From contig CAZWUO010000164.1 in the NCBI GenBank assembly GCA_964636675.1, forward strand, positions 1 through 8,767: 8,767 bases of DNA. The letters run 5' to 3'. Source of the DNA: JALUUH01 sp964636675 (GTDB lineage: Bacteria; Pseudomonadota; Gammaproteobacteria; S012-40). Position numbers and translations under genes: made by a program. This document shows, in pieces, positions 1 through 6,883 of the stretch; the stretch's first letter is position 1, and each line of letters opens with the position of its first letter. Below the pieces are notes generated by a model, which worked only from the letters and a program-made list of their open reading frames with translations, made no database searches and had not been told where the DNA came from.

Positions 1-52
1 GGGGACCCCATCATTATGAGTGATGTGCTCTAACCAGCTGAGCTACATAGCC
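1..52 (-). tRNA. tRNA-Met (elongator, anticodon CAT), 5' part only
   Basis: Read on the minus strand, the segment starts GGCTATGTAGCTCAG and continues through a D-arm (AGCTCAG..GGTTAGAGC) into an anticodon loop CTCATAA. The CAT anticodon is at positions 16-18. The following ATGATGGGGTCCCC fits the anticodon stem and variable region. It closely resembles the E. coli elongator tRNA-Met (metT/metU type) from memory. The T-arm, acceptor 3' strand and CCA lie beyond the left edge, so the gene is truncated by the window and not broken. Initiator tRNA is unlikely because the acceptor stem starts GGC and the D-arm is of elongator type. Ile-lysidine tRNA is a remote alternative, because it also has a CAT anticodon. 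Confidence 0.93.
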
Positions 53-332
53 ATTACCTTGCACCAGGACTGGCGCACTTAAAAGAACCGCGGATTTTGC
101 GGATTTCACCGCAAATTGTCAAGCACTCGGCGCAAATTTGTTGTAAATCGTCGCCGCATAACGACAATCCTTTATCGATAAGCTTCTAAGTAATAATGTC
201 TTAATCTGCGAACCGATAACAATGATAGAATCCGTCCACACGAATTAAACCAGATAGAACAAAGACTCATAGTCACATGATAAAGACTTTACCAGTACAC
301 CAACCATATTATATTGACGGAAACTCTTTCTC
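53..332. other. intergenic region between tRNA-Met and the dehydrogenase gene
   Basis: This 280-bp divergent gap holds the tRNA promoter on its left side. No convincing sigma70 promoter for the rightward gene was found. Weak -10-like boxes occur at 192-197 (AATAAT) and 226-231 (TAGAAT) without good -35 partners. A 10-bp palindrome TTATCGATAA lies at 172-181. A 24-codon open frame (ATG at 277, stop 349-351) overlaps the GTG start of the next gene in another frame but has no recognisable Shine-Dalgarno. Confidence 0.5.
94..122 (-). promoter_or_regulatory. sigma70-type promoter of the tRNA-Met gene
   Basis: On the minus strand there is a perfect -35 hexamer TTGACA (122-117), a 17-nt spacer and a -10 hexamer CAAAAT (99-94). 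A GC-rich stretch (CCGCGG) follows where transcription should start, about 35 nt before the tRNA 5' end at 52. A GC-rich discriminator is typical of stringently controlled stable-RNA promoters. The spacer contains a 7-bp inverted repeat, TTTGCGG-6 nt-CCGCAAA (96-115), which could be an operator or chance. Confidence 0.75.
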
Positions 333-3230
333 GTGCAAAGGTCTCTCTTAATTTCATCCCTCGTTTATCTTCTCTGCTCTTGCGGCCTTGCTTCGCAAGA
401 AAATGATTCTATAAACAAAAAAATAGTCGAACCCGCAGGCCTATCCGTTGCCCATGACCCAAACTCGACCACTTCAGAAAGCGGCGGCTTGTCAAATATC
501 GCATTTAATTTGCAAACCGCTCCAACAAACCCCGTCACGCTAAAATTAGAATCGACTGATTTAACCGAAGGCGTGGTGCAACCCGCTAGCCTACTTTTTA
601 CAAAAGAAAACTGGAATGATAAACAATCAGTCATCGTTACGGGCGTAGATGACGACATGCAAGATGGGAATATTGAGTACTCAATAAGGATTCTTCCCGC
701 TATCAGCGACGACCCCGCTTATCAAGACTTAATGACGAAGGATATTACACTCACTAATATCGACAATGACACGGCCGGAGTGACCATAAAGCCACTTCAA
801 GGACTGATAACTTCAGAGTCCGGCGGCACGGATAACTTTACCATCGAACTCAGCAGCCGACCCGCTGCCGATGTAATAATCCCGGTCAAATCGAATAAAC
901 CAAGTGAGGGCAGCGTATCGCTCGACTCGGTTATTTTCACTGCGGAAAACTGGGATAAAAAGCAGGTGGTCACGATAACAGGAATTGACGACGATAAAAT
1001 TGACGGCAATATTCATTACCTGATCGAGCTAGGTAAGATCACCAGCGATGATGCCGCATACAACAAGCTCAATCTTAGCAATGTGAGTGTTACTAATCAG
1101 GACAATGAAGTCGGCGCACCATTATATGGACTCGACGAACGTCCGGATAATACCAATTGCCTCGCTCTCGAGCGCCCTAACACCGACACCAATATAGAAC
1201 TGCAAGCGGCCTTTTCGGCCTTATCATTCAATAAACCCATTGCCTTGCTGCAAGCACCGAATAATGCGACCCAATGGTATGTCGCCGAACAAACGGGGAG
1301 TATTAAAACTTTCAATGCCACAGATACTAGCGCCCGCAATTTTTTAAGCATTCCCGCAGAATATATTATCTCGCCAAGTACTTACAATGAAGCAGGATTA
1401 TTAGGCATGGCTTTTCATCCCGATTACGGGAACAGCAATTACCGCGTGTTTGTGTCTTATAACGCACCAAAAACCGGGGTAATTATGGAATCACGTATTG
1501 CCGAGTTTGTCAGTCTTGATGACGGCCTTACCCTTGATTATGCCAGTGAAAAAATCATACTTGCCGTAGACCAGCCATCCAGCAATCACAACGGTGGTCA
1601 CATCGCATTTGGCCCAGACGGTTATCTCTATATCGGACTTGGTGATGGCGGTGGCTCTGGAGATCCCGATGAACACGGCCAAAACACTAAAACATTATTA
1701 GGGGCAATGTTAAGAATAGATATTGATTCTGGCGACCCTTATAACATTCCGCTCGATAATCCCTTTGCAACCACCACCTGCGAACAAGGAGGTTGTCCCG
1801 AGATAGTTGCCTGGGGTTTACGCAACCCATGGCGCTGGAACTTCGATACTGTGACCGGTATGCTGTGGTTAGGCGATGTTGGCCAAAACGCCTATGAAGA
1901 AGTTAATCTCATCAAAATCGGTGGCAACTATGGCTGGAATTTTCGCGAAGGATTTGCATGCTATTCGGGCAATACACCGTCGTGCAACAATGGTGAATTG
2001 ATAGACCCCATCGTCGTTTATCGAACCGGGCCAGACGGACGCGCGATAACCGGCGGATTTGTTTATCGCGGCAGCGAAATTACGAGCTTGCAAGGCATCT
2101 ATCTTTTTGCGGATTATGCATACGGAACAATCTGGGGGCTTTTTTATGACAACGCAGGAAAACCAGAACCAAAAGTTTTAATTAGTGGCAGCGGAAAGCT
2201 TATTTCTTCATTTGGCCAGGGCTTGGATGGCGAATTATATATCACAAACCTACGCGGCGACATTTCTAAAATCGTCACTCGCACACCCATTGCTGCTGCT
2301 TTCCCAAACAAGCTATCCGCAACCGGTTGCATGGATTTAACCGATACCACAAAACCCGGCCCAGCATTAATCCCCTATAATGTAAATCTACCGTTGTGGA
2401 CCGATGGCGCGATCAAACAACGCTGGCTTGCCCTACCCAATGACAGTGCTATTACCATCGATGCCAGCAACAAAAACAACTGGGAGTTTCCCATTGGATC
2501 TGTTTTTATAAAACATTTTTATCTAAATTCAGCATTGATAGAAACACGCACACTCATGCGCCATAGTGATGGGGACTGGGGAGGTTATAGTTATGCATGG
2601 GATGACGATGGTTTGGACGCCACCTTAGTGACCGGCGGTAAAACTAAATCCTTTGATGGAATCAACTGGACTTACCCTAGCAGCGCACAATGCATGGCTT
2701 GTCACACTCCCGTGAATAATTTCGTTATCGGCGCAGAAACATTACAACTGAATCGTGACTATCACTATCCATCAGGACGTGCGGCAAACCAGCTACTTAC
2801 TTTTGCACATATTGGCTTATTTTCTGCGGCACTTGCTGACGAAATCAATACACTTCCACGTTTACCCACAATGACGGATACACTTAACACCTTACAAGAT
2901 CGCACACGCGCCTATTTACACGCTAACTGTGCTTTCTGTCATCAACCCGAAGGAACTGGCAGAGGGCCAGCCAATTTTCACTATTTAGCGGATGTCACAA
3001 TCAATGACATTTCAGCCATGGGCATCTGCGATGTTGCACCTGAAGTGGGAAACATGGGAGTAGCTAACGCAAAACTACTGGCTCCGGCAGACCCAGAGGC
3101 CTCCATCATAGCACTACGCCTGCAAGCATTAGATGTTAACCGCATGCCACCATTAGGAACCAGCCTAGTGCATTCAGAAGGCGTAAAACTCATTAACGAC
3201 TGGATAAACAGCTTAACGACGTGCCCATAA
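333..3230 (+). CDS. lipoprotein: Calx-beta-like repeats + PQQ sugar dehydrogenase + diheme cytochrome c
   Basis: This 965-residue protein uses a GTG start. A TGA lies in frame 18 nt upstream and no better start exists, and only a weak ACGGA precedes it. Residues 1-17 form a lipoprotein signal with lipobox L-C-S-C17, followed by Gly18, so an outer-membrane lipoprotein is likely. Two related repeats of about 100 residues follow (roughly 49-149 and 162-261). Each has a tENW..kQ.v.vtG.DDd..DGni pattern like Calx-beta-type domains. Residues ~290-650 match the soluble glucose/sorbosone dehydrogenase (GSDH) beta-propeller. They include NHNGGH with His419 as candidate catalytic base, GLGDGG, GLRNPWRW with Arg497, and GDVGQNAYEEVN. 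Residues ~660-965 resemble the SO2930/HNE_0200 family diheme cytochrome domain. Its heme sites are C787-MA-C790-H and C866-AF-C869-H, with Met938 of MPPLGT a possible axial ligand. Inferred role: periplasm-facing oxidation of a sugar or alcohol with electrons passed to its own hemes. The substrate is unknown. Confidence 0.9.
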   Translation: MQRSLLISSLVYLLCSCGLASQENDSINKKIVEPAGLSVAHDPNSTTSESGGLSNIAFNLQTAPTNPVTLKLESTDLTEGVVQPASLLFTKENWNDKQSVIVTGVDDDMQDGNIEYSIRILPAISDDPAYQDLMTKDITLTNIDNDTAGVTIKPLQGLITSESGGTDNFTIELSSRPAADVIIPVKSNKPSEGSVSLDSVIFTAENWDKKQVVTITGIDDDKIDGNIHYLIELGKITSDDAAYNKLNLSNVSVTNQDNEVGAPLYGLDERPDNTNCLALERPNTDTNIELQAAFSALSFNKPIALLQAPNNATQWYVAEQTGSIKTFNATDTSARNFLSIPAEYIISPSTYNEAGLLGMAFHPDYGNSNYRVFVSYNAPKTGVIMESRIAEFVSLDDGLTLDYASEKIILAVDQPSSNHNGGHIAFGPDGYLYIGLGDGGGSGDPDEHGQNTKTLLGAMLRIDIDSGDPYNIPLDNPFATTTCEQGGCPEIVAWGLRNPWRWNFDTVTGMLWLGDVGQNAYEEVNLIKIGGNYGWNFREGFACYSGNTPSCNNGELIDPIVVYRTGPDGRAITGGFVYRGSEITSLQGIYLFADYAYGTIWGLFYDNAGKPEPKVLISGSGKLISSFGQGLDGELYITNLRGDISKIVTRTPIAAAFPNKLSATGCMDLTDTTKPGPALIPYNVNLPLWTDGAIKQRWLALPNDSAITIDASNKNNWEFPIGSVFIKHFYLNSALIETRTLMRHSDGDWGGYSYAWDDDGLDATLVTGGKTKSFDGINWTYPSSAQCMACHTPVNNFVIGAETLQLNRDYHYPSGRAANQLLTFAHIGLFSAALADEINTLPRLPTMTDTLNTLQDRTRAYLHANCAFCHQPEGTGRGPANFHYLADVTINDISAMGICDVAPEVGNMGVANAKLLAPADPEASIIALRLQALDVNRMPPLGTSLVHSEGVKLINDWINSLTTCP

Positions 3231-3267
3231 TATCCTCGCGACGTTTTAGATGAAAAAAGTTAAGAAA

Positions 3268-3292
3268 AAAATAATGTCATATACCTTATTTT
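3268..3292. terminator. possible weak AT-rich bidirectional terminator
   Basis: A 7-bp perfect inverted repeat (AAAATAA, 11-nt loop, TTATTTT) sits in the 65-bp gap between two convergent genes, the position expected for a shared terminator. It contains no G-C pairs, so the hairpin would be unstable. It may be only AT-rich sequence. Confidence 0.2.
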
Positions 3293-3295
3293 CAG

Positions 3296-4075
3296 TTACT
3301 CCTCTGTTAAAAAGTCTTTAGCTTGATTTATTTTTGCGGCTAAATAGTTCGAACCGCCACGATCAGGATGCAACTTGGAAATTAAGCTTCGATGGGCGGC
3401 AATGATTTCTTGCTGCGATGCATCAGCATGCAAACCTAGAATGGCATAAGCTTCTTGCGGTGTCATTTCACTTGAGTTGCTATTATCGCTAGGAGATTCA
3501 TGATTTTCATAAGCGTGTTGTCGACTACGCCAGGCAGAACCATAACTTCGGTCCAAGTAAGCTTCTAACAAAGGAACCGTATCAGGGTCATCAAGTGCGC
3601 TTTCATTGAGCAATTGCAAAATTTGCTCTTGTGACAAATCACTCAATCTTGCATCTTGGTATTTTCCTGTTAAAACTTCTCCATCCATATCACCGGTATC
3701 ATGATCCAAGGTCATGCGAATATAATGAGTTGCCACAATCGACTGCTGGTTTTTTTCAGGCACCCCGGTAGATTTAGCGGCTTTTTTCTGACGATAAAAA
3801 CTCGCAAGCATTGGAAAAAAACGAATCAGCAAAGGGAAAAAACGTTTTACAAAAGGTATTAAAACAGCAATGGCCGAACCTATTAAAGCAAACAACCAAT
3901 GCAAACGCCCAGTGACAGCCAGCAAAGCAACTATTATTACTAGCGCATAAATCGCTGCACTTCTTGTCGCTTTTTGCACTACCGCCGTAGGTTGAGTTTT
4001 TTTCCAGCGTTCAAATGCATAAAAACCGTAAAACAGGGTAATGAGAATTAAAATAATTATTATTGGATGCAGCAA
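3296..4075 (-). CDS. membrane-anchored J-domain protein, Tim14/Pam18-like
   Basis: This 259-residue protein has a TTG start. The frame is closed by the upstream gene's stop 12 bp away, AAAGG (overlapping that stop) sits 9-10 nt before the TTG, and no ATG lies near the N-terminus. Residues ~1-20 are a hydrophobic segment, followed by a basic stretch and one or two more membrane segments at ~42-80. A basic patch (RFFPLLIRFFPML..YRQKKAAK) follows. The middle (~110-200) is hydrophilic and unassigned. Residues 204-259 form a C-terminal J domain with the HPD motif at 236-238, needed to stimulate Hsp70/DnaK ATPase. The tail HPDRGGSNYLAAKINQAKDF is very close to the HPDKGGS..LAAKINEAKDFL signature of mitochondrial Tim14/Pam18. 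No G/F or zinc-finger region is present, so it is a type III J protein. The J domain should face the cytoplasm and recruit DnaK to the inner membrane. It is probably translationally coupled to the VWA gene. Confidence 0.88.
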   Translation of the reverse strand: MLHPIIIILILITLFYGFYAFERWKKTQPTAVVQKATRSAAIYALVIIVALLAVTGRLHWLFALIGSAIAVLIPFVKRFFPLLIRFFPMLASFYRQKKAAKSTGVPEKNQQSIVATHYIRMTLDHDTGDMDGEVLTGKYQDARLSDLSQEQILQLLNESALDDPDTVPLLEAYLDRSYGSAWRSRQHAYENHESPSDNSNSSEMTPQEAYAILGLHADASQQEIIAAHRSLISKLHPDRGGSNYLAAKINQAKDFLTEE

Positions 4076-4087
4076 TAAGGTACGCCT

Positions 4088-4786
4088 TTATTTCAGTTGT
4101 TGGTTAAGTAACTTAACGATATTACCAGACTTCTTACTATAGTCGATTAGCGCGCTTTTTCCTCCCGCAGCATAAACTGCTACAGCAGCCAATAAATCTT
4201 TAAGTTGTTGCGCGCTATTGCGGTCAAATGCACAATAAGCTCCCTGGGTGATTCTGGCGATTTGCCGAAATGCCTTTTTTGCAATCGCATCATTTCCTTC
4301 ATGAAATACAAAAATAGGTACACCAAGAAGACCTAATTCACCGGCTAAATGACATAACTTATCGACATCTTCCTCCATGCAGTCCCCAATAAAAACTAAC
4401 GCATTAATCTTGCGTGCTTTAGCTTCGCTAATACTGTGTTTTAGCAATTTTGCAATTTGCGTATGGCCTCCCAAGCAATAGACACTCAGCATATTTTGCA
4501 ATAACGTATTTGCATCACTCATCCAATCACTGGCATAAAATTCAACAAACCCACGAAAATAACACAGCTGGATGTTTAATCCCCCTAAGCCAACGGTTTG
4601 CTGAAACATTTCTCCCTGGATATGGCAAGCTTGATCCCATGAAGCTTCTCGGCTGGCCGTCGCATCCATCGCAAATATAAGCCTGCCTTTGTTATCTGTT
4701 TTTTTGCGCAACGGAGTAGTGGCGACTTTTTGCAAGAAATTATTAATGTCGCCACGTTTCGAGATTAAGTTTTTATCTTTTGGCAT
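4088..4786 (-). CDS. VWA (von Willebrand factor A) domain protein
   Basis: This 232-residue protein has an ATG start preceded by AGGA at 7 nt. The sequence GRLIFAMDATASREASWDQA contains a MIDAS-like motif D41-x-T43-x-S45, in which Thr replaces the first Ser of the usual DxSxS. Thr109 in GGHTQI and Asp135 in FIGDCMEE match the other two metal-binding positions. The alternating hydrophobic strands and helices fit a near-minimal VWA fold filling most of the protein. There is no signal peptide or membrane segment, so it should be cytoplasmic. It lies 12 bp after lysR and 12 bp before the J-domain gene, on the same strand and in the same frame as the latter. VWA domains usually mediate metal-dependent protein-protein contacts. 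A partnership with the membrane J protein, for example as substrate selector or scaffold, is inference. I do not recognise a named gene. Confidence 0.85.
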   Translation of the reverse strand: MPKDKNLISKRGDINNFLQKVATTPLRKKTDNKGRLIFAMDATASREASWDQACHIQGEMFQQTVGLGGLNIQLCYFRGFVEFYASDWMSDANTLLQNMLSVYCLGGHTQIAKLLKHSISEAKARKINALVFIGDCMEEDVDKLCHLAGELGLLGVPIFVFHEGNDAIAKKAFRQIARITQGAYCAFDRNSAQQLKDLLAAVAVYAAGGKSALIDYSKKSGNIVKLLNQQLK

Positions 4787-4798
4787 AGGGGAATCCTA

Positions 4799-5713
4799 TC
4801 ACAAATTAAATAAGCTCCCACGTGTATACTCAGCCGCATAATCCACAAATAAGCGAACAAGCTTTGCCAGCTGCTTATTACTCGGATATACAATCGACAA
4901 AGGCACTTCAGGTGTCGCAAATGGCATAAAGCGCCATGCAGTAAGCACCTCAACCAAGCGCCCTGTTTTTAATTCGTCAACACAAAGTATTTGCGGCAAC
5001 TCGGTAATTCCTAAACCTTGCTCAGCAGCGAGCTGTTTACTCAAATGATCGTTGATGACCAGTGAAGGCTTTAATTTAATTTGCTCCTTCTTTTTACCCC
5101 GGGTGAACATCCACTGCATTCCCACCGGTGAAGCAGCAAAAGCAATCACTCGATGATATCGTAAATCTGCAGGATGTTGCAGCAAGCCCTTGCTCGCAAG
5201 ATAACCCGGCGAAGCAACTAATACATGCCGATACGTCATTAACTGGCGAGCATATAAACCACTATCCGCAAGCTCTCCGACGCGAAAAGCAAGATCATAG
5301 TCTTGCGCGTATAAATCGAGATTTTCCTCGGTTGTATAGATATTCATTCGCACTCCCGGATAGCATGACTGAAATCCAGTGACCAGCGGCATAATGAGAC
5401 AGCGCTCAAGTCCAGGAGGGATCGTCATTCTAAGCGTACCCACCACCGCATTAAGCCTATTGTTTAGCGACACATTCGCTTTTTCAATCGCATCTATTGC
5501 CTGACGGCAATGTTTATAATATTCATTACCCGCATCAGTCAAACGCAACGCACGCGTTGATCGCTCCATTAAGCGCAAACCAAGCCCCTGCTCAAGCTCG
5601 CTAATCTTACGACTGACGGTGGAGATGGGCACGCCGGTTAACTTGGCGGCTTTGGAAAAACTACCACATTCCCAGACCTTACAAAATAGCATAATAGCGT
5701 TTAAATCTGCCAT
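4799..5713 (-). CDS. LysR-family transcriptional regulator
   Basis: This protein of 304 residues is of standard LysR length. The start MADLNAIMLF was chosen because GGAA lies 6 nt before that ATG and the winged HTH then begins at once. An upstream in-frame ATG at 5725-5723 would add four residues and has poorer support. Residues ~3-62 form the HTH (FCKVWECGSFSKAAKLTGVP, then STVSRKISELEQGLGLRL) followed by RSTRALRLTDAG, a LysR hallmark. The remainder, starting near residue 90, is the periplasmic-binding-protein-like effector domain (LRMTIPPGLER.., VASPGYLASKGL.., AAEQGLGITELP). It is divergent from the NTF2-like gene, so autoregulation and control of that gene are the default expectation. Unusually, it also leads a probable operon with the VWA and J-domain genes. 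The effector cannot be read from the sequence. Confidence 0.93.
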   Translation of the reverse strand: MADLNAIMLFCKVWECGSFSKAAKLTGVPISTVSRKISELEQGLGLRLMERSTRALRLTDAGNEYYKHCRQAIDAIEKANVSLNNRLNAVVGTLRMTIPPGLERCLIMPLVTGFQSCYPGVRMNIYTTEENLDLYAQDYDLAFRVGELADSGLYARQLMTYRHVLVASPGYLASKGLLQHPADLRYHRVIAFAASPVGMQWMFTRGKKKEQIKLKPSLVINDHLSKQLAAEQGLGITELPQILCVDELKTGRLVEVLTAWRFMPFATPEVPLSIVYPSNKQLAKLVRLFVDYAAEYTRGSLFNL

Positions 5714-5719
5714 ACATAA

Positions 5720-5733
5720 TTCCATATATGGAA
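5720..5733. promoter_or_regulatory. 14-bp palindrome, candidate LysR operator
   Basis: TTCCATATATGGAA is a perfect palindrome in the lysR/NTF2-like divergent region and contains the T-N11-A spacing of LysR boxes. It covers the lysR Shine-Dalgarno (GGAA on the minus strand), 7 bp from the lysR ATG. Binding there would suit autorepression. Operator function is inferred. Confidence 0.4.
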
Positions 5734-5745
5734 AAGTAAATCCTA

Positions 5746-5784
5746 TGTATAGCACTTATTTCTATATTCAGAAACCTATAAAAT
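5746..5784. promoter_or_regulatory. overlapping divergent promoter region of lysR and NTF2-like gene
   Basis: A plus-strand -10-like TATAAAAT at 5777-5784 lies about 32 bp before the NTF2-like ATG. Its upstream -35 is poor, as often seen at activator-dependent LysR targets. On the minus strand a -10-like TATACA is at 5751-5746, also with a weak -35 (TTCTGA-like). Both would start transcription inside the 102-bp gap. Confidence 0.35.
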
Positions 5785-5815
5785 CACTCAACCTCCAAAC
5801 TAGCAGGACATCAAA

Positions 5816-6274
5816 ATGAAACCTCAACTAACCCTAATACTTCTCTGCATATTCTGGACTCAGAATCTAAGTGCTGACATACAAGACAAAGACACAAAAC
5901 AAATTGCACATATTATACAAAGCTATGGCAAGGCAATGAGTGACTCAAATATCGAGGGACTCATGACGCTGTTCGCAGAAGACGCCATATTTATACCTTC
6001 GGGTCATGCCACGGCAATCGGTAAAAAAGCCGTAAAAGCCGCCTACGAATCCGAGCTATCAATAATAGACCTAGATATAACGGTGGAGATAGATGAAATA
6101 TTTTATCATGGGGATTTGGCTTATGCGCGCTCACGATCACTCGGCCAACTGACTATTCGAGCAACCGGAAAGAAAAAATCAACCCAAGATTATCGTGCTT
6201 TTTTTGTGCTACGAAAAATGAACACTGAATGGAAAATAACGCGTTTTTTGTTTAATTTTGCAAGCAAAGATTAA
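5816..6274 (+). CDS. secreted NTF2/SnoaL-like (DUF4440-type) protein
   Basis: This 152-residue protein has an ATG start preceded by AGGA with 7-nt spacing. The N-terminus (K2, then a hydrophobic LTLILLCIFW core, then LSA20) is a classic signal peptide, giving a periplasmic or secreted product of about 132 residues. The mature part fits the NTF2-like cone fold: an amphipathic helix (IIQSYGKAMSDSNIEGLMTL), the FAEDAIFIPSG turn, GKKAVKAAYES, then strands ending FFVLRKMNTEWKITRFLFN. Such proteins may be enzymes (ketosteroid-isomerase-like) or simple ligand binders. No catalytic pair can be assigned with confidence, so the ligand is unknown. It is divergent from lysR with overlapping control sequences, making it the likeliest target. 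Its stop codon lies within the left copy of a 59-bp direct repeat derived from the deaminase gene end. Confidence 0.8.
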   Translation: MKPQLTLILLCIFWTQNLSADIQDKDTKQIAHIIQSYGKAMSDSNIEGLMTLFAEDAIFIPSGHATAIGKKAVKAAYESELSIIDLDITVEIDEIFYHGDLAYARSRSLGQLTIRATGKKKSTQDYRAFFVLRKMNTEWKITRFLFNFASKD

Positions 6275-6328
6275 GACGTGCCGTCAATTGATATGATCGT
6301 GTTGTGGTGCCTGGAAAAATGTTTCATG
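6270..6328 (-). repeat. 59-bp direct repeat, left copy: orphan 3' end of the deaminase gene
   Basis: This segment aligns without gaps to 7523-7581 with 53 of 59 identities, including a 24-bp perfect core. On the minus strand it encodes HETFFQAPQHDHIN followed by TGA (stop at 6286-6284). The intact deaminase ends HDTFFQAPQHDHIN. All three differences within the coding part are in third codon positions, so the two copies diverged while both, or their ancestors, were under protein-level selection. Identity ceases upstream of the shared His codon, so this is a gene-end remnant with no start. It overlaps the NTF2-like stop codon, leaving 9 bp between the two stops. Confidence 0.85.
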
Positions 6329-6342
6329 GATAGGTAACTCTG

Positions 6343-6364
6343 ATCTATAACGCCACGGGTATAT
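6343..6364 (+). repeat. 22-bp inverted repeat, left copy
   Basis: The 16-bp core AACGCCACGGGTATAT (6349-6364) recurs exactly, in inverted orientation, at 8714-8729 just upstream of the deaminase start. Extending to 22 bp gives 20 matches. This copy starts 14 bp after the orphan deaminase 3' end. The two copies bracket the hipB-like, hipA-like and deaminase genes like short terminal inverted repeats, but no clear target duplication is seen. Confidence 0.6.
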
Positions 6365-6497
6365 CTAAGACAACTTGGCGCAATGTTCGTACAACAAAGG
6401 TACATTCAGAGTAGTTCTGCGGCCATTGAATTACGTTTTAGCCATATTCCCAGAAATAACACATTGTATTTACCGCCCTATTTCAGGTGCATGCAGC

Positions 6498-6526
6498 TTT
6501 ACTTAAGCATTCCTGATCACTATTAC
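6498..6526 (+). promoter_or_regulatory. candidate promoter of the hipB-hipA-like pair
   Basis: TTTACT (6498-6503) and TATTAC (6521-6526) are separated by 17 bp and match the sigma70 hexamers at four positions each. They lie about 39 bp before the ATG at 6565. HipB-type regulators usually repress their own promoter, and the TATCGATA palindrome at 6543-6550 lies between. Confidence 0.35.
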
Positions 6527-6564
6527 ATACCAAAATATCTAATATCGATAATTTTAATACCCAT

Positions 6565-6873
6565 ATGCTTATTAAAAAAAAGCGAAGTGCGCCCGTTTTC
6601 CCTAAAAATAGAAAGGCGTTATCCCTGATGGGTGAAAACATCAAACTTGCCTGCAAACGACGAAAATATAGTCAATCGCTGATTACTGAACGCACCGGCT
6701 TAAGTCGTCTTACTGTCCGTAAAATAGAGCAAGGCGACCCAACGGTATCCATTGGCCACTATGTTTCCGTGCTTAGCGTATTGGGATTGGTTGAAGACTT
6801 TGCCAAGGTAGCGAGTGACGACAAATTGGGTCGAAAGCTTCAGGATATTAAGCTGCTAGGGCAATCACGCTGA
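6565..6873 (+). CDS. XRE-family HTH regulator, HipB-like antitoxin
   Basis: This protein of 102 residues begins MLIKKKRSAPVFPKNRKALS. The HTH_3 domain spans ~22-80: LMGENIKLACKRRKYSQSLI, then TERTGLSRLTVRKIEQGDPT and SIGHYVSVLSVLGL. The tail DKLGRKLQDIKLLGQ is typical of small XRE regulators encoded immediately before HipA-family kinases. The first ATG has no clear Shine-Dalgarno. A second at 6628 (81 residues) has GAAAGG 11 nt upstream and keeps the whole HTH, so the true start is uncertain. It is followed after 10 bp by the hipA-like gene, the usual antitoxin-toxin order. By family it should bind the shared promoter and, with HipA, act as co-repressor. Because the HipA here lacks key parts, the regulator may now act alone. 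Confidence 0.85.
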   Translation: MLIKKKRSAPVFPKNRKALSLMGENIKLACKRRKYSQSLITERTGLSRLTVRKIEQGDPTVSIGHYVSVLSVLGLVEDFAKVASDDKLGRKLQDIKLLGQSR

Positions 6874-6883
6874 GTAAGCCACA

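Larger units (their letters stand above)
6329..6564. other. non-coding stretch upstream of the hipB-like gene
   Basis: Together with the repeat at 6270-6328 this makes a gap of about 290 bp without a confident gene. It contains the left inverted repeat and a candidate promoter for the hipB-like gene. An 81-codon open frame (6383-6628, +) overlaps the hipB-like start in another frame. It has no recognisable family, no Shine-Dalgarno and an odd composition, so I treat it as chance or a remnant. An 8-bp palindrome TATCGATA at 6543-6550, 15 bp before the first hipB-like ATG, could be an operator. Confidence 0.4.

Noticed and set aside
4450..4680. Plus-strand open frame opposite the VWA gene
   Set aside because: It is antisense to a clear VWA coding sequence with intact MIDAS motifs, and it has no family features of its own.
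5711..5755. Longer lysR start (TTP-like N-terminal extension of 14 residues)
   Set aside because: The extension MLYIGFTFPYMELC has no Shine-Dalgarno and would cover the divergent control region. The ATG at 5713-5711 has GGAA at good spacing and gives the normal LysR N-terminus.
6231..6275. T-rich tract as a terminator for the NTF2-like gene
   Set aside because: The run of T (6245-6249 and following) lies within the coding sequence and is not preceded by a GC-rich hairpin.
6383..6628. 81-codon plus-strand open frame upstream of and overlapping the hipB-like gene
   Set aside because: It has no Shine-Dalgarno and no recognisable motif, and it overlaps the well-supported hipB-like gene by 64 bp in another frame. 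Probably chance in an AT-rich junction region.
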